DNA from: Burkholderia savannae
GTDB lineage: Bacteria > Pseudomonadota > Gammaproteobacteria > Burkholderiales > Burkholderiaceae
Direction of reading: 5' to 3'
NCBI RefSeq assembly: GCF_001524445.2
Contig: NZ_CP013417.1
Span: 992,001-1,056,000 of the forward strand
DNA: 64,000 bases
The notes beneath the pieces are model-generated. The model made no database searches and was not told the origin of the DNA. It worked only from the letters and a program-made list of their open reading frames with translations. Position numbers and translations under genes: made by a program. How positions within the stretch are numbered: the stretch's first letter is position 1; the number at the start of each line of letters is the position of its first letter. Positions 39,222 to 49,144 of the stretch are shown piece by piece.

Positions 39222-41756
39222 TCACGCACGCCGACGTTCTTCGCGGTGCGCATCGGAGCCGTGCTGCTGGTCCGGACGCACCTGGCGCGCCGGCTCCTGG
39301 CGCGGCGCGGGAGGCGGTGGGGTGTGCGGCACGGCGGGCGGCGGCGGCGCGGGGCGCGGTTCCATGCGAGGCGCCTCCATTCGCGGCGCGGGGGCGCGAG
39401 GCGCTTCCATCCTCGGCGCTTCCGTCTGCGGACGTGGCGCAGGGGCCGGCGCGCGATATTCGTTGCGCGGCGCGTCCTGACGCGGCATGCCGCGCGGCGC
39501 CTCGGTCGCGCGCATTTCGTTTCGCGGCGCGGGCTGCGGCTGCGTCCGCTCGGCGGGCTGCGGCGCGGACGGCGCGGGGTGGATGGGCGTGGGCGTCGAG
39601 CGGATCGGCGGCACCGCGTTCTGCGTCGGCGAACGGTAATTGAGCGGCGCATTCGGCCCGGCGTTCGCGCGAGGCTGGCCTTCGTTCGCGTGCTGCTGCT
39701 GGATCGGCGGATGCGGCTGCGTCCACGACGGCTGCGCGCGCTGCGCTTCGCCCGGTGCGCGTGATTCCGCGCGCGCGCCTAGGCCCTCGTCGGCTGCGGG
39801 CGGCCGCGGTACGCCATTGTTGAACGCCGGCGCGGGATTCGGGCGAGACACGTTCGGCTGCATCGCGTTCTGCGGGCCGCCCGGCGCGTGCGGCGCATTC
39901 GGCTGCGCGAGGCCCGGTTGCGGGATGCCGGGGCGCGCGAGGTTCGGTTGGGCCGCATTCGGCTGCGGCATGTTCGGCTGCGGTGGCTCGCCCGCGCGCG
40001 CGGCCGGGTTGCCGGCGCCGCCCTGCGGTCGGCGGCCGGGTTGAGCGACAGGCGCGTGCGTATCGACGAGCTGCACGTTGCGCATCGCCCAGCGGTTCGG
40101 CGCACCCGCGTTTTCGGGCGAGCGCACCGGCCGCATCGCATAGTTCGGCGGCGCCGAGGTCTTTACGACGGGCGCGCCCGCGCCCGGCACCCGCGCGCCG
40201 CTTTGCGCGAGGTGCGCGGCGAGCTGGTCGTGATAGGCGGCCGGCACGACCGGGTTGCGCGTCGCGACGATCGCGCGCTGCTCGACGGCCGCGGGCGGCC
40301 GGTACGCGGCGTTGCGCAGCGCGCCCGCGAAGCTTTGCCGCACCGGCGCGACGCCCGGCGCGCCCGAGCCGACGTGCGCGTTGCGCCACTGCTGCGGATC
40401 GACCTTCTGCGCGAAGCGCGACACCGGCTGCCCGTGGACGAACGCGGTCGCGGGCACGGCCGTCACCGCGTTCGGCGCGCGGAAGTTCACGTACGTGTTG
40501 TGGATGTTCGTGATGTTCGTCACGTTCACCGTCTTGTTGACGTTGATGTTGTTGACGTTGTTCACGATCACCGTCCGGTTCACGTGCTGATAGTAGTGCG
40601 GGCTCCAGCCGCCCCAGCTCGGCCGCCACGGATCGTGCGGGCCGAGCGGGAACCACGCGACGCCCGCTGCCGCGATTCCGCCGATCGCGAGGCCGACGCT
40701 CCAGTCGAAGCCGCCGCCGCCCCCGCCGACGAACGCGACGAGCGCGGGCGCGTAGCACGGCGGCGCGCTGACGACGAGCGGGCCCGGCACCCAGGCCCAC
40801 GAATCGTCGACGTAGGCCCAGCGGCCGTAGTGGTAAGGCGCGAAGCCCCACGGCTGGTCGTCGACCCAGGTCCAGCCCCACGGCGCCTGCCAGATCCAGT
40901 GGCCGGTGCGATACGGCGCCCAGCCGGCGGGCACCGCGCTCGGCACCCACACCTCGCCGTAATCGGGGTCGTCGCGCCACGAGCCGTTCGCGTCGAGATC
41001 CTGGTAGCCCGGGATTTCGCGCGACACGTAGCGCGCCGACACCGAGCGCTCCTCGGCGGCATCGCGGCTCGCGGCCCATTCGTCGAGACCGTCGGGCGGC
41101 GGCGCGGCGCCCGTGTCCGCGACTTGCAGCCCGGTGCCCGTGAAGACGACCCGCTGGCCGGCCGACACCGGCATCTGCGCGCCGTCGCCGTAGACAGTCG
41201 CGCTGCCGCGCCGCACGGTGACGGTCGTGCTCGAGCCGTCGGGCGCGACGTCGACCCGATAGTCGCCGGGCGAGCCGACCGCGAGCGCGAGGTTCGGCGT
41301 GTCGACTTCGTACGACGTGCCGGGCGGCAACTCGCGCACGTGCGTCGACAGCGTGCCGAGCGGCACCTTCAACTGCGTGTTCGTGTCGTCGAGGTTGAGG
41401 AGCGACAGGCTCGTCGACTGGCCGAGGCGCACCGCGGTCGAGCCGATGTGCAGCTCGGAGCGCGCGCCCGAATCGTTCCATAGCTGGTCGCCGGTCGTGA
41501 GCGGGCGATTGACGGCCGCGTACGACCAGTCGCTCGCGCCCGCGGGCTCGGTCGTCACGGCGCCGGACAGGTAATTGAGGCGCGCGACGCGGCTCGGCGG
41601 ATCGCCGCCCGCTTGCTGGGCGACGCCGGCGGGCGGCGCATCGATGGTCTGCGCGATGGCGGGCGGCAAGGCGGCGAGCATCGCGACGGCGACGAGCGTG
41701 TGGCGGGCGATGCGCGACAGCGCAAATGGACTACGAACGGCGAGGATGGTCATCAT
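39222..41756 (-). CDS. Exported FecR/DUF6600-domain protein with a long Pro/Gln-rich tail
   Basis: This 844-aa secreted protein has a signal peptide (residues 1 to about 36, LVAVAMLAALPPAIAQ) and a FecR-like beta region (about 55-200, ARLNYLSGAVTTEPAGAS to VTVRRGSATVYGDGAQMPVSAGQ). A DUF6600-like region with repeated W-rich units follows (GHWIWQAPWGWTWVDDQPWGFAPYHYGRWAYVDDSWAWVPGP). The second half is low-complexity and rich in Pro, Gln, Asn, Ala and Arg, with MPQPNAAQPNLARPG-type and RMEAPRAPAPRMEAP-type repeats. The function is unknown, probably envelope-associated. A double ATG marks the start, with a weak AGAGA site before it. Confidence 0.8.
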   Translation of the reverse strand: MMTILAVRSPFALSRIARHTLVAVAMLAALPPAIAQTIDAPPAGVAQQAGGDPPSRVARLNYLSGAVTTEPAGASDWSYAAVNRPLTTGDQLWNDSGARSELHIGSTAVRLGQSTSLSLLNLDDTNTQLKVPLGTLSTHVRELPPGTSYEVDTPNLALAVGSPGDYRVDVAPDGSSTTVTVRRGSATVYGDGAQMPVSAGQRVVFTGTGLQVADTGAAPPPDGLDEWAASRDAAEERSVSARYVSREIPGYQDLDANGSWRDDPDYGEVWVPSAVPAGWAPYRTGHWIWQAPWGWTWVDDQPWGFAPYHYGRWAYVDDSWAWVPGPLVVSAPPCYAPALVAFVGGGGGGFDWSVGLAIGGIAAAGVAWFPLGPHDPWRPSWGGWSPHYYQHVNRTVIVNNVNNINVNKTVNVTNITNIHNTYVNFRAPNAVTAVPATAFVHGQPVSRFAQKVDPQQWRNAHVGSGAPGVAPVRQSFAGALRNAAYRPPAAVEQRAIVATRNPVVPAAYHDQLAAHLAQSGARVPGAGAPVVKTSAPPNYAMRPVRSPENAGAPNRWAMRNVQLVDTHAPVAQPGRRPQGGAGNPAARAGEPPQPNMPQPNAAQPNLARPGIPQPGLAQPNAPHAPGGPQNAMQPNVSRPNPAPAFNNGVPRPPAADEGLGARAESRAPGEAQRAQPSWTQPHPPIQQQHANEGQPRANAGPNAPLNYRSPTQNAVPPIRSTPTPIHPAPSAPQPAERTQPQPAPRNEMRATEAPRGMPRQDAPRNEYRAPAPAPRPQTEAPRMEAPRAPAPRMEAPRMEPRPAPPPPAVPHTPPPPAPRQEPARQVRPDQQHGSDAHREERRRA

Positions 41757-41908
41757 TGTCTCTGTTATGTCCGGCGTGGCACGCGCCGTATGAATCCACT
41801 CTATCCGCTCGACATGTTTCAGTGACGGTCGTTTTGTTATGCGATTTGACGTGCGTGTAACAAGAATTGTCGGCACTCGGGAATTCGTCAGACCGATGAA
41901 AGCGCGCG

Positions 41909-42619
41909 TCATCCGCCGGTAAACAGCGCGTCGAATTCGCGCTGCCCGGCGGGCGTCACGCGCAGCACGCGCGGCTTCGCCGCGTGCTCGATCCAGCCGC
42001 GCCGGCAGAAGCTGTCGAGGAGCGCGGCGCCGAGCGCGCCGCCCAGGTGCGGACGACGCTCGCTCCAGTCCGGGCACGTGCATGCGAAGCGGCGGCGCTT
42101 CGCGCGCTGGCCGCCGACGTCGACGCCCCATTGCGCGAACTGCGCGGCGCCCGCCGCGGTCGCGTCGAGCGCGCCGTCCGCCATCGTCAGCCAGCCGCGC
42201 GACATCAGCCGCTCGAACACCTGGACCGCGAGCTCGCCCGCCATGTGGTCGTAGCAGGTGCGCGCGTAGCGCATGTCGGGCGGCACGGTGCGCGCCGGTT
42301 GCGGCGTCGGGCGCCGCGGCGCGGCCGCCTGCGCGACGTTCGCGAGCGCCTCGATCGCCGCGGCGATGTCGGGCGACGCGATCCGGTAGTAGCGGTGGCG
42401 GCCGCGCACGTCGAGCGCGAGGAGGCCGCCGTCCGCGAGCCGCGCGAGATGCGCGCTTGCCGCTGACGGCGACAGCCCGGCGATCATCGTCAGCTCGCCC
42501 GCGGGGCGCGCGCTGCCGTCCATCAGCGCCCAGAGCATCGCGGCGCGCCCCGGATCGGCGAGCAGCGCGCCCAGATGGCTCAGGCCGGGGAAATGGTGGT
42601 GGCGGTCGGAGTCGGACAT
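41909..42619 (-). CDS. ArsR-family winged-helix regulator with a C-terminal extension
   Basis: This 236-aa regulator has an ArsR-type winged helix at about residues 12-95 (LGALLADPGRAAMLWALMDGSARPAGELTMIAGLSPSAASAHLARLADGGLLALDVRGRHRYYRI). The C-terminal ~130 residues carry a Cys-rich patch, RRFACTCPDWSERRPHLGGALGAALLDSFCRRGW, that could bind a metal or a redox ligand. The start at 42619 is the ATG of MSDSDRHHHFPG. The frame is open far upstream through hexamer repeats, but that part is not plausible protein. The target is unknown. Confidence 0.85.
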   Translation of the reverse strand: MSDSDRHHHFPGLSHLGALLADPGRAAMLWALMDGSARPAGELTMIAGLSPSAASAHLARLADGGLLALDVRGRHRYYRIASPDIAAAIEALANVAQAAAPRRPTPQPARTVPPDMRYARTCYDHMAGELAVQVFERLMSRGWLTMADGALDATAAGAAQFAQWGVDVGGQRAKRRRFACTCPDWSERRPHLGGALGAALLDSFCRRGWIEHAAKPRVLRVTPAGQREFDALFTGG

Positions 42620-43073
<454 letters not shown>

Positions 43074-43214
43074 ATGAAAACGCTTGTTGCAACCCTCATT
43101 GCCGTCTTTGTCTGCACCGGCTGCGCGTCCGGCGGCGCGGGCGGGTCCGGCGCCGGCACCGGCCGCATCGAGATGTACGGCACGATCGATCAGGGCATCA
43201 CGATCCGCAACTGA
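43074..43214 (+). CDS. Tiny lipoprotein (46 aa)
   Basis: This 46-aa protein begins MKTLVATLIAVFVCTGCASGG, a lipoprotein signal with Cys17 in the T-G-C box (a second Cys at 14). The mature part is Gly-rich then RIEMYGTIDQGITIRN. Lipid attachment at Cys17 would leave about 30 residues at the membrane. No domain is known. No strong Shine-Dalgarno site is visible before the ATG. It stands alone, upstream of the thioesterase gene. Confidence 0.65.
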   Translation: MKTLVATLIAVFVCTGCASGGAGGSGAGTGRIEMYGTIDQGITIRN

Positions 43215-43350
43215 CGGCGCGGCCGCGAGCTAGCGCCGCTTTTGCCCCGGCGTGCGCGGCGGGCCCGGCTCGGCGGGCGCGACACTTTGTCGCAGCGCAA
43301 CGTATAATCATCTCCTTTCCCGCTACACCGCAGAACTGGAGCTAGCCGAC

Positions 43351-43857
43351 ATGCCCGCCACGCCTTCCGCGCCGCTTGATCGCACCGAAACCGTTTTCCG
43401 CTTCCTCGCCGAGCCGACGTCCGTGAACTTCGGCGGCAAGGTGCATGGCGGCGCGTTGATGAAATGGATCGACGAGACCGCGTATGCGTGCGCGGCGATC
43501 TGGTCGAGCCGCTATTGCGTGACGGTGAGCGTCGGCAACATCCGCTTCCAGCGGCCGATCCTCGTCGGCAATCTCGTCGAGCTGAAGGCGCGCGTCGTCG
43601 CGACGGGCCGCACGAGCATGCACATCCACGTGTCGGTGCACGCGGGCGATCCGAAGGGCGGCGTGCTGCGCCAGACGACCGATTGCCTCGTCGTGTTCGT
43701 CGCGGTCGACGAGAACGGCAATCCGGTGCCCGTGCCGCCGTTCGAGCCCTCCACCGACGAGCAGAAGCGGCTCGCGCAATACGCGATGGAAGTGCGGGCC
43801 GCGCTCGACAAGATCGTCGAGCTCAAGCCCGAGGAAGTCGCGAAAGGGGAAGTGTGA
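43351..43857 (+). CDS. Acyl-CoA thioesterase, YciA type
   Basis: This 168-aa hotdog-fold thioesterase has the segment TSVNFGGKVHGGALMKWIDETAYACAAIWSSRYCVTVSVGNIRFQRPILVGNLVELKARVVATGRTSMHIHVSVHAGD, with the Asp of IDE as catalytic residue. YciA-type enzymes hydrolyse medium/long-chain and other acyl-CoAs, often as a hexamer. The start at 43351 gives the family N-terminus; the frame upstream is not coding-like. GGAGCTAGCCGAC lies before the ATG. It ends at a terminator. Confidence 0.9.
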   Translation: MPATPSAPLDRTETVFRFLAEPTSVNFGGKVHGGALMKWIDETAYACAAIWSSRYCVTVSVGNIRFQRPILVGNLVELKARVVATGRTSMHIHVSVHAGDPKGGVLRQTTDCLVVFVAVDENGNPVPVPPFEPSTDEQKRLAQYAMEVRAALDKIVELKPEEVAKGEV

Positions 43858-44411
43858 GCGCGCATCGGCGCTCGTCGCGCGGCCAAGCGGGCGCGTGAGC
43901 GGGGGCCGCCGGGCTCATCGAACCGAAGACGCCGCGATCGTTCGCGGCGTTTTTCATTGGAGCGGCGCGGCGCGGCGTGAAAGCGGGGCGGCGTGCGCGG
44001 GCTTGCGTCGACGTGCGTCGCACACGTTGCTCACGCATGCTGCAGCGATTGCGCGTCGAGGGTGCATCGAGGGCGCGCCGGGATCGTACGGTCGGCAGGG
44101 CGGCGGCGATCGAATGCCCGCGAGCACGTTCACGTGATGATGATCGTGCGCTTCGATTCGATTACATCGGATCGAACGCAGACGATCGAGCGCCGATGAT
44201 CGAGCGCGTTCGATCAAGCCGGCGACGATCAACCGGCGACCATCGAACGACAACCGGCAATCACATGGCGCCGGCCGCCCGGCGCCGATCCAGCGCGGGC
44301 GAGCGCGGGCTCCGCCACCGGCCCGCCGCCGCGCTGGGCCGTCGTCGGCCCGCGCGACGCCGACCGAGTCGCGGCCCCGCCGTGCGCGTCGCGCGTCGCC
44401 GGCATCGGACA
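43858..44411. other. Intergenic region between convergent thioesterase and fumC genes
   Basis: A terminator hairpin lies at 43929-43954. The remaining ~455 nt holds many CGATC/GATCGA repeats and frames without start signals. No gene is seen. Confidence 0.5.
43929..43954 (+). terminator. Terminator after the thioesterase gene
   Basis: A 9-bp stem (ACGCCGCGA / TCGCGGCGT) with loop TCGT, then T5, about 70 nt after the stop. Confidence 0.85.
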
Positions 44412-45806
44412 TCAGCCGTTGCCGACCATCTTCTCCGGCCGCACCCATTCATCGAACTGCGCTTCGGTCACGTAGCCGAGCGCGAGCGCCGCGGCTTTCA
44501 GCGTCGTGCCTTCCTTGTGCGCCTTCTTCGCGATCTGCGCGGCCTTGTCGTAGCCGATGTGCGGATTGAGCGCCGTCACGAGCATCAGCGATTCGTTCAG
44601 GAGCGCGTCGATGCGCGGACGATTCGGCTCGATCCCCACCGCGCAGTGATCGTTGAAGCTCTGCGCGCCGTCCGCGAGCAGCCGCACGGATTGCAGTACG
44701 TTGTGCGCGATCATCGGCCGGAACACGTTCAGCTCGAAATTGCCGCTCGCGCCGCCGAAGTTCACCGCGACGTCGTTGCCGAACACCTGGCAGCACAGCA
44801 TCGTCACGGCTTCGGACTGCGTCGGGTTGACCTTGCCCGGCATGATCGAGCTGCCCGGCTCGTTCTCCGGAATCGACAGCTCGCCGAGCCCGCAGCGCGG
44901 CCCGCTCGCGAGCCAGCGGATGTCGTTCGCGATCTTCATCAGGCTCGCGGCGACGGTCTTCAGCGCGCCGTGCGCGAACACGAGCGCGTCGGCCGCGGCC
45001 ATCACCTCGAACTTGTTCGGCGCGCTGACGAACGGCAGCCCGGCGAGCCGGCCGATCTCGGCCGCGACGCCCGCGGCGAACTTCGGATGCGCGTTGAGCC
45101 CGGTGCCGACCGCGGTGCCGCCTTGCGCGAGCTCGTAAAGATGCGGCAGCGCCGCTTCGGCGTGGCGGATGCCCTGATCGAGCTGCGCGACGTAGCCGGA
45201 GAATTCCTGGCCGAGCGTGAGCGGCGTCGCGTCCTGCAGGTGCGTGCGGCCGATCTTCACGATGTCGGCGAACGCGGCTGCCTTCGCGTCGAGCGTCGCG
45301 CGCAGCGTGCGCAGCGCGGGCAGCAGATGCGTGACGATCGCGCGCGCGGCGGCGATGTGCATCGCGGTCGGGAACACGTCGTTCGACGACTGGCCGCGAT
45401 TGACGTCGTCGTTCGGATGCACCTTGCGGCTCTCGCCGCGTTCGCCGCCGAGCAGCTCGCTCGCGCGGTTCGCAATCACCTCGTTCAGGTTCATGTTGGT
45501 CTGCGTGCCCGAACCCGTCTGCCAGACCGCGAGCGGGAATTCGTCGGGGTGCTTGCCCGCGACGATCTCGTCGGCGGCGGCGATGATCGCGTTCGCCTTG
45601 TCTTGCGCGAGCACGCCGAGCTCGAGATTGACGGCGGCGGCCGCCCGCTTGATCAGCGCGAGCGCCTCGATCAGCTCGGGCGACTGCTTCTCGGTCGAGA
45701 TCTTGAAGTTCTGCAGCGAGCGCTGCGTTTGCGCGCCCCATAGCCGGGCCGCGGGCACTGCGATTTCACCGAACGTGTCGCGTTCCATCCGTACTGCTTC
45801 GCTCAT
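44412..45806 (-). CDS. fumC: Class II fumarate hydratase
   Basis: This 464-aa iron-independent fumarase converts fumarate to L-malate in the TCA cycle. [13 protein letters not shown] is the signature loop of the fumarase/aspartase superfamily, with the catalytic Ser in it. [19 protein letters not shown] and [20 protein letters not shown] are the other conserved blocks. CTGAAGGAGCAATC upstream is a strong ribosome binding site, and the start at 45806 gives [17 protein letters not shown]. It stands alone. Confidence 0.97.
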   Translation of the reverse strand: MSEAVRMERDTFGEIAVPAARLWGAQTQRSLQNFKISTEKQSPELIEALALIKRAAAAVNLELGVLAQDKANAIIAAADEIVAGKHPDEFPLAVWQTGSGTQTNMNLNEVIANRASELLGGERGESRKVHPNDDVNRGQSSNDVFPTAMHIAAARAIVTHLLPALRTLRATLDAKAAAFADIVKIGRTHLQDATPLTLGQEFSGYVAQLDQGIRHAEAALPHLYELAQGGTAVGTGLNAHPKFAAGVAAEIGRLAGLPFVSAPNKFEVMAAADALVFAHGALKTVAASLMKIANDIRWLASGPRCGLGELSIPENEPGSSIMPGKVNPTQSEAVTMLCCQVFGNDVAVNFGGASGNFELNVFRPMIAHNVLQSVRLLADGAQSFNDHCAVGIEPNRPRIDALLNESLMLVTALNPHIGYDKAAQIAKKAHKEGTTLKAAALALGYVTEAQFDEWVRPEKMVGNG

Positions 45807-46375
45807 GATTGCTCCTTCAGATGACGGGGGACGCCGCGCGGACGCGGCGCAATGCGCATGCGGGGACGGGGCCGTTCTCGCGACGGCGGCCGCTTGATCG
45901 GCAAGCATAGCGCCGCGCGCGATTTCGTGCCGCGGCGCGCGTGGCGGACAATGCGAACGCGGGAGGAATCGGGCGCGGGCGGGGCGGGGCGCACGCGCGT
46001 CGCGGCGATCGGGACGGCGTGGCGTATGCGAGCGCCGGCGCGATTGGCGGGACGTGGATGCGCCGATTTCGCTCGGCGCCGACGTCGCGCGCGGCCGCAC
46101 TCGACGCGAGGCGACGCGGACTGTCCGGTCGGCGTCGCCTTGCCGGATGGATGGCGGTCAGCCGATTCGACGGCGTCGACGAGGCGGCGATCGCATGCGC
46201 GCATCGTGCGGCGAATCGGCCGATGCTTGCGATGATGCGTGCCGTAGAGTCCGATGAAATGAACATAGGCCGCTCGCGGCGGCGAATGAGCGCTTGCGCG
46301 GATCGCCGTCGCCGTGTTCGCCTGCGCTAACGCGCTAACGCGCTAACGCGCTAACGCGCGCGCCGAAGCCCGCGC
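45807..46375. other. Long intergenic stretch with an octamer repeat
   Basis: This 569-nt gap between same-strand genes (fumC start and MATE gene end) has no plausible gene. Its only structure is a short octamer array at 46324-46355. The fumC promoter should lie in the first 100 nt, but no clear hexamers are recognised. Confidence 0.5.
46324..46355. repeat. Octamer tandem repeat (GCGCTAAC)4
   Basis: Four perfect copies lie 21 nt past the MATE gene stop codon, in the space before fumC. Confidence 0.9.
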
Positions 46376-47770
46376 TTAACCGCGCGCATGCGTCCTGAGC
46401 GCCGCGCTCTTCCGATGGAAACGCCACGTCATCAGCACCGCGACGCTCGCGAGCCCGGCGGCGAGCCCCCACCACAGCCCGCGCGCGCCGAGGCCCGCAT
46501 GGAACGCGAACCAGTAGCCGGTCGGAAAGCCGATGCCCCAGTAGCCGAGCGTCGCGGCGAGCATCGGCACGCGCGTGTCCTTCAGGCCGCGCAGGCAGCC
46601 GGAGCCGACCGTCTGCATCCCGTCGACGATCTGGAACACGGCGGCGATCCCGAGCAGCGACGTCGCGAGCGCGACGGTGTGCGCGTTCGCGGGATCGTCG
46701 AGCTTCAGATAGAGGCCGACGATCGCGTGCGGCGCGACGATCAGCACGAGTCCCGACAGCGACATGAACGCAATGCCGAGCCCGAGCGCGACGAAGCCCG
46801 CGTGCCGCGCGGCAACGGGCGCGCCCGCGCCCGCCCAGTAGCCGACGCGCACGTTCGCCGCCTGGCCGATCGCGAGCGGCACCATGAACGCGACCGACGC
46901 GACATTGAGCGCGATCTGATGCGCGGCGAGCGACGATTCGCCGAGCACGCCGACCGTGAGGCCCGTCGCGAGGAAGAGCGTCGATTCGACGCCGTACGTG
47001 ATCGCCACCGGCCAGCCGATGCCGAACAGCTCGCCCATCAGCGGCAGCCGCGGCCGCGCGGCGACGACGAAGTGCTTGAACGCCGGCCGCCCGTGCAGCA
47101 GCGCGACGAGCAAGAGCGCGGAGAGCCAGATCGTGATCGTCGTCGCGGTCGCGGAGCCGAGGAAGCCGAGGCGAGGCAGCCCGAACGCGCCGTGGATCAG
47201 GCCGTAGTTGAGGAACGCGTTGACGCCGACGCCGGCGAGCGACACCCACAGCAGCCGCTTCGCCGCGCCGATCGCGGGCAGGAACGAGCGCATCAGCCCG
47301 ACGCCGATCAGGCTGCCGGGGGCCGCGAAGCGCAGCACGGCCGCGTATTCGCCGACATTGCGCGCGAGCGCCGCCGGTTCGCCGAACGCGCGCAGGAGCG
47401 GCTCCGCGAACGACAGCAGCGCGAACGCCGGAACCGCGAGCAGCAACGACAGCGCGAAGCCCGTCCAGTAGATGTGCGGCACGCGGTGCTCGGCCTGCGC
47501 GCCGCGCGCGTGCGCGACGCTCACGCTGACCGACGTCAGCACGCCTTGCAGCAGCGTCACGACGACGAAGAACAGATTCGCGCCGAGGCCGCCCGCCGCG
47601 AGCGAGTCGGGGCCGAGCGAGCCGAGCAGCACGGTGTCGGTGACGCTCATCGCCATTTGCGACAGCTGCGCGATCGCGAGCGGCGCGGCGAGGCGCGCCG
47701 TATCGGCGGCGTGACGGGACAGGGTGGGGGGCGGCGCGGCGGCCGCTCGCGTGAAACTGGTAGGCGACAT
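46376..47770 (-). CDS. MATE family multidrug efflux transporter
   Basis: This 464-aa transporter has about 12 transmembrane segments in two repeats, of the NorM/DinF type, which exports drugs using a Na+ or H+ gradient. The N-half motif PLAIAQLSQMAMSVTDTVLLGSLGPDSLAAGGLGANLFFV and the C-half LAAHQIALNVASVAFMVPLAIGQAANVRVGYWAGAG are typical. No specific substrate can be given. The start at 47770 leads into a Ser/Pro/Ala-rich cytosolic N-end. Confidence 0.9.
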   Translation of the reverse strand: MSPTSFTRAAAAPPPTLSRHAADTARLAAPLAIAQLSQMAMSVTDTVLLGSLGPDSLAAGGLGANLFFVVVTLLQGVLTSVSVSVAHARGAQAEHRVPHIYWTGFALSLLLAVPAFALLSFAEPLLRAFGEPAALARNVGEYAAVLRFAAPGSLIGVGLMRSFLPAIGAAKRLLWVSLAGVGVNAFLNYGLIHGAFGLPRLGFLGSATATTITIWLSALLLVALLHGRPAFKHFVVAARPRLPLMGELFGIGWPVAITYGVESTLFLATGLTVGVLGESSLAAHQIALNVASVAFMVPLAIGQAANVRVGYWAGAGAPVAARHAGFVALGLGIAFMSLSGLVLIVAPHAIVGLYLKLDDPANAHTVALATSLLGIAAVFQIVDGMQTVGSGCLRGLKDTRVPMLAATLGYWGIGFPTGYWFAFHAGLGARGLWWGLAAGLASVAVLMTWRFHRKSAALRTHARG

Positions 47771-47894
47771 GGGACGCGTTCGCGCGGACGGCCTGCCCGC
47801 GCCTTTGCTTATTTTTAGGAAACAATGAGATTACGAGTTTCCGCGAACGCTGTCGATGCCGGCTTCTGATGGCCTTACGGCCGACAGGGGCTCG

Positions 47895-48116
47895 CTACGT
47901 CGCGGCGTGCACGGCGATGCGCGTGTCGCCGAGCAGCACGACCTGGCCCGCGCGGATCTTGCACGTCTTGCGCAGCTCGGGCGCGCCGTCGACCTTCACC
48001 GCGCCCGACGCGACGAGCATCTTCGCCGAGCCGCCGCTGTCCGCGAGACCGGTGAGCTTGAGCAAGTTATGCAGTTCGACGAATTCGCCGGTCAGCGTGA
48101 AATCCAGGTTGGGCAT
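47895..48116 (-). CDS. Small S4-domain RNA-binding protein (YbcJ-like)
   Basis: This 73-aa protein is an isolated S4 domain: FVELHNLLKLTGLADSGGSAKMLVASGAVKVDGAPELRKTCKIRAGQVVLL. Such single-S4 proteins bind structured RNA; the target is unknown. The start at 48116 gives the family N-terminus MPNLDFTLTGEF. The frame is open upstream, but that part is not conserved-looking. Confidence 0.88.
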   Translation of the reverse strand: MPNLDFTLTGEFVELHNLLKLTGLADSGGSAKMLVASGAVKVDGAPELRKTCKIRAGQVVLLGDTRIAVHAAT

Positions 48117-48422
48117 GGCAGTGAGAACGGGAAAGAAGAGCGCGCCGCGCGACGGCGGCATCGCATCATAAGCGATGCGCGGCGCAAGCGGTGTAAGGCG
48201 CGCGTCAAATGTTTTCGGGGTTTCGCGCGATTCGGGCCGCCGCGTGTAAGCGAGTGTGTCGAACTCGTCAGCAAATGAAACGGTGGGTAACAGTTGTCGA
48301 GAACGGCGAACCGCGAACGAAATCGGCCGGTCTGTACACGGACTCGCTGCATGTCGCGGCGGGCACATAGCGGCGGCCTTCGACGGCACGCCGTTCCAAC
48401 GACTTTGTTGAGGAGAATTGCG
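48117..48422. other. Intergenic region between divergent genes
   Basis: This 306-nt gap has a moderately A+T-rich part around 48240-48310 where the promoters of the flanking genes probably lie. No gene or RNA is recognised. Confidence 0.45.
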
Positions 48423-48908
48423 ATGTCCAAGATTCGTGCAATGTTGATCGGTGCCGCGGTGGCGGCGGTGGCGACGACCGCTTTCGCGCAGACGGCCGGC
48501 GTGGCGACGCAAGGTTCGGTCGGCGGCTCGGCCGACGTGCTCGGCCAGAAGGCGGGCGCGAGCGCGCAACTGAACGCGGGCGGCGACCTGTCGGCCGCAT
48601 CGCCGGAAGCGGCGGCGAATGCCGTCAAGCATTCGGCGAAGAAGCACGTGACGCACGCGAAGGCCAAGGCGAAGGCGAAGGCCGACGAAGCGGCCGAGCT
48701 CGGCGCGGACGCGAAGACGAAGGCGAGCGGCGCGGTCGAAGGTGCGACGAATGCGGCGGGCAACGCCGTCAACGGCGCGACGAGCGCGGCGGGCAATGCG
48801 GTCGGCGGCGTCGCGGGCGCGGCGGGCGGTCTGGCGAAGGGTGTCGCGGGCGGCGCGAACGGCTCGCTGTCCGTCAACGGCGGCGTGAAGGCCGGCGCGG
48901 GCGAGTAA
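48423..48908 (+). CDS. Exported Ala/Gly/Lys-rich low-complexity protein
   Basis: This 161-aa protein has a signal peptide (MSKIRAMLIGAAVAAVATTAFAQ, about residue 23). The mature part is nearly all Ala, Gly, Lys, Asn and Val, with a basic stretch AKKHVTHAKAKAKAKADEAAELGADAKTKA (around residues 73-102) and repeats of NAAGNAV / SAAGNAV. The pattern recalls LEA-like or histone-H1-like repeats, but no domain can be named. GAGGAG 7 nt before the ATG is a strong ribosome binding site. Secretion and a structural or protective role are inferred. Confidence 0.75.
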   Translation: MSKIRAMLIGAAVAAVATTAFAQTAGVATQGSVGGSADVLGQKAGASAQLNAGGDLSAASPEAAANAVKHSAKKHVTHAKAKAKAKADEAAELGADAKTKASGAVEGATNAAGNAVNGATSAAGNAVGGVAGAAGGLAKGVAGGANGSLSVNGGVKAGAGE

Positions 48909-49123
48909 GCGCCGAAGGCCGGCGCGCGGCAAGCGGGCTTCGCCCCGGAAGGCTCGCCTGGCGCGTTGCGCGTCGACCGATGGACGACGGCCCGGATCGC
49001 ATCGCGCGGTCCGGGCCGTTGCGTTTTAGCGGTCCGCCTTCGTGCTCGAACCGCGTTTGCGCGCGCGCGAACGAGCGCGCCGCGCGTGACTGGTTACGGC
49101 CAACGGCAATTGCAACGGCTATG

Positions 49124-49144
49124 GCTACTGGCTACTGGCTACTG
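49124..49144. repeat. Heptamer repeat (GCTACTG)3 over a stop codon
   Basis: Three perfect GCTACTG units span the stop codon of the minus-strand gene ending at 49139. Because 7 is not a multiple of 3, a gain or loss would change the C-terminus of that protein. Confidence 0.9.
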
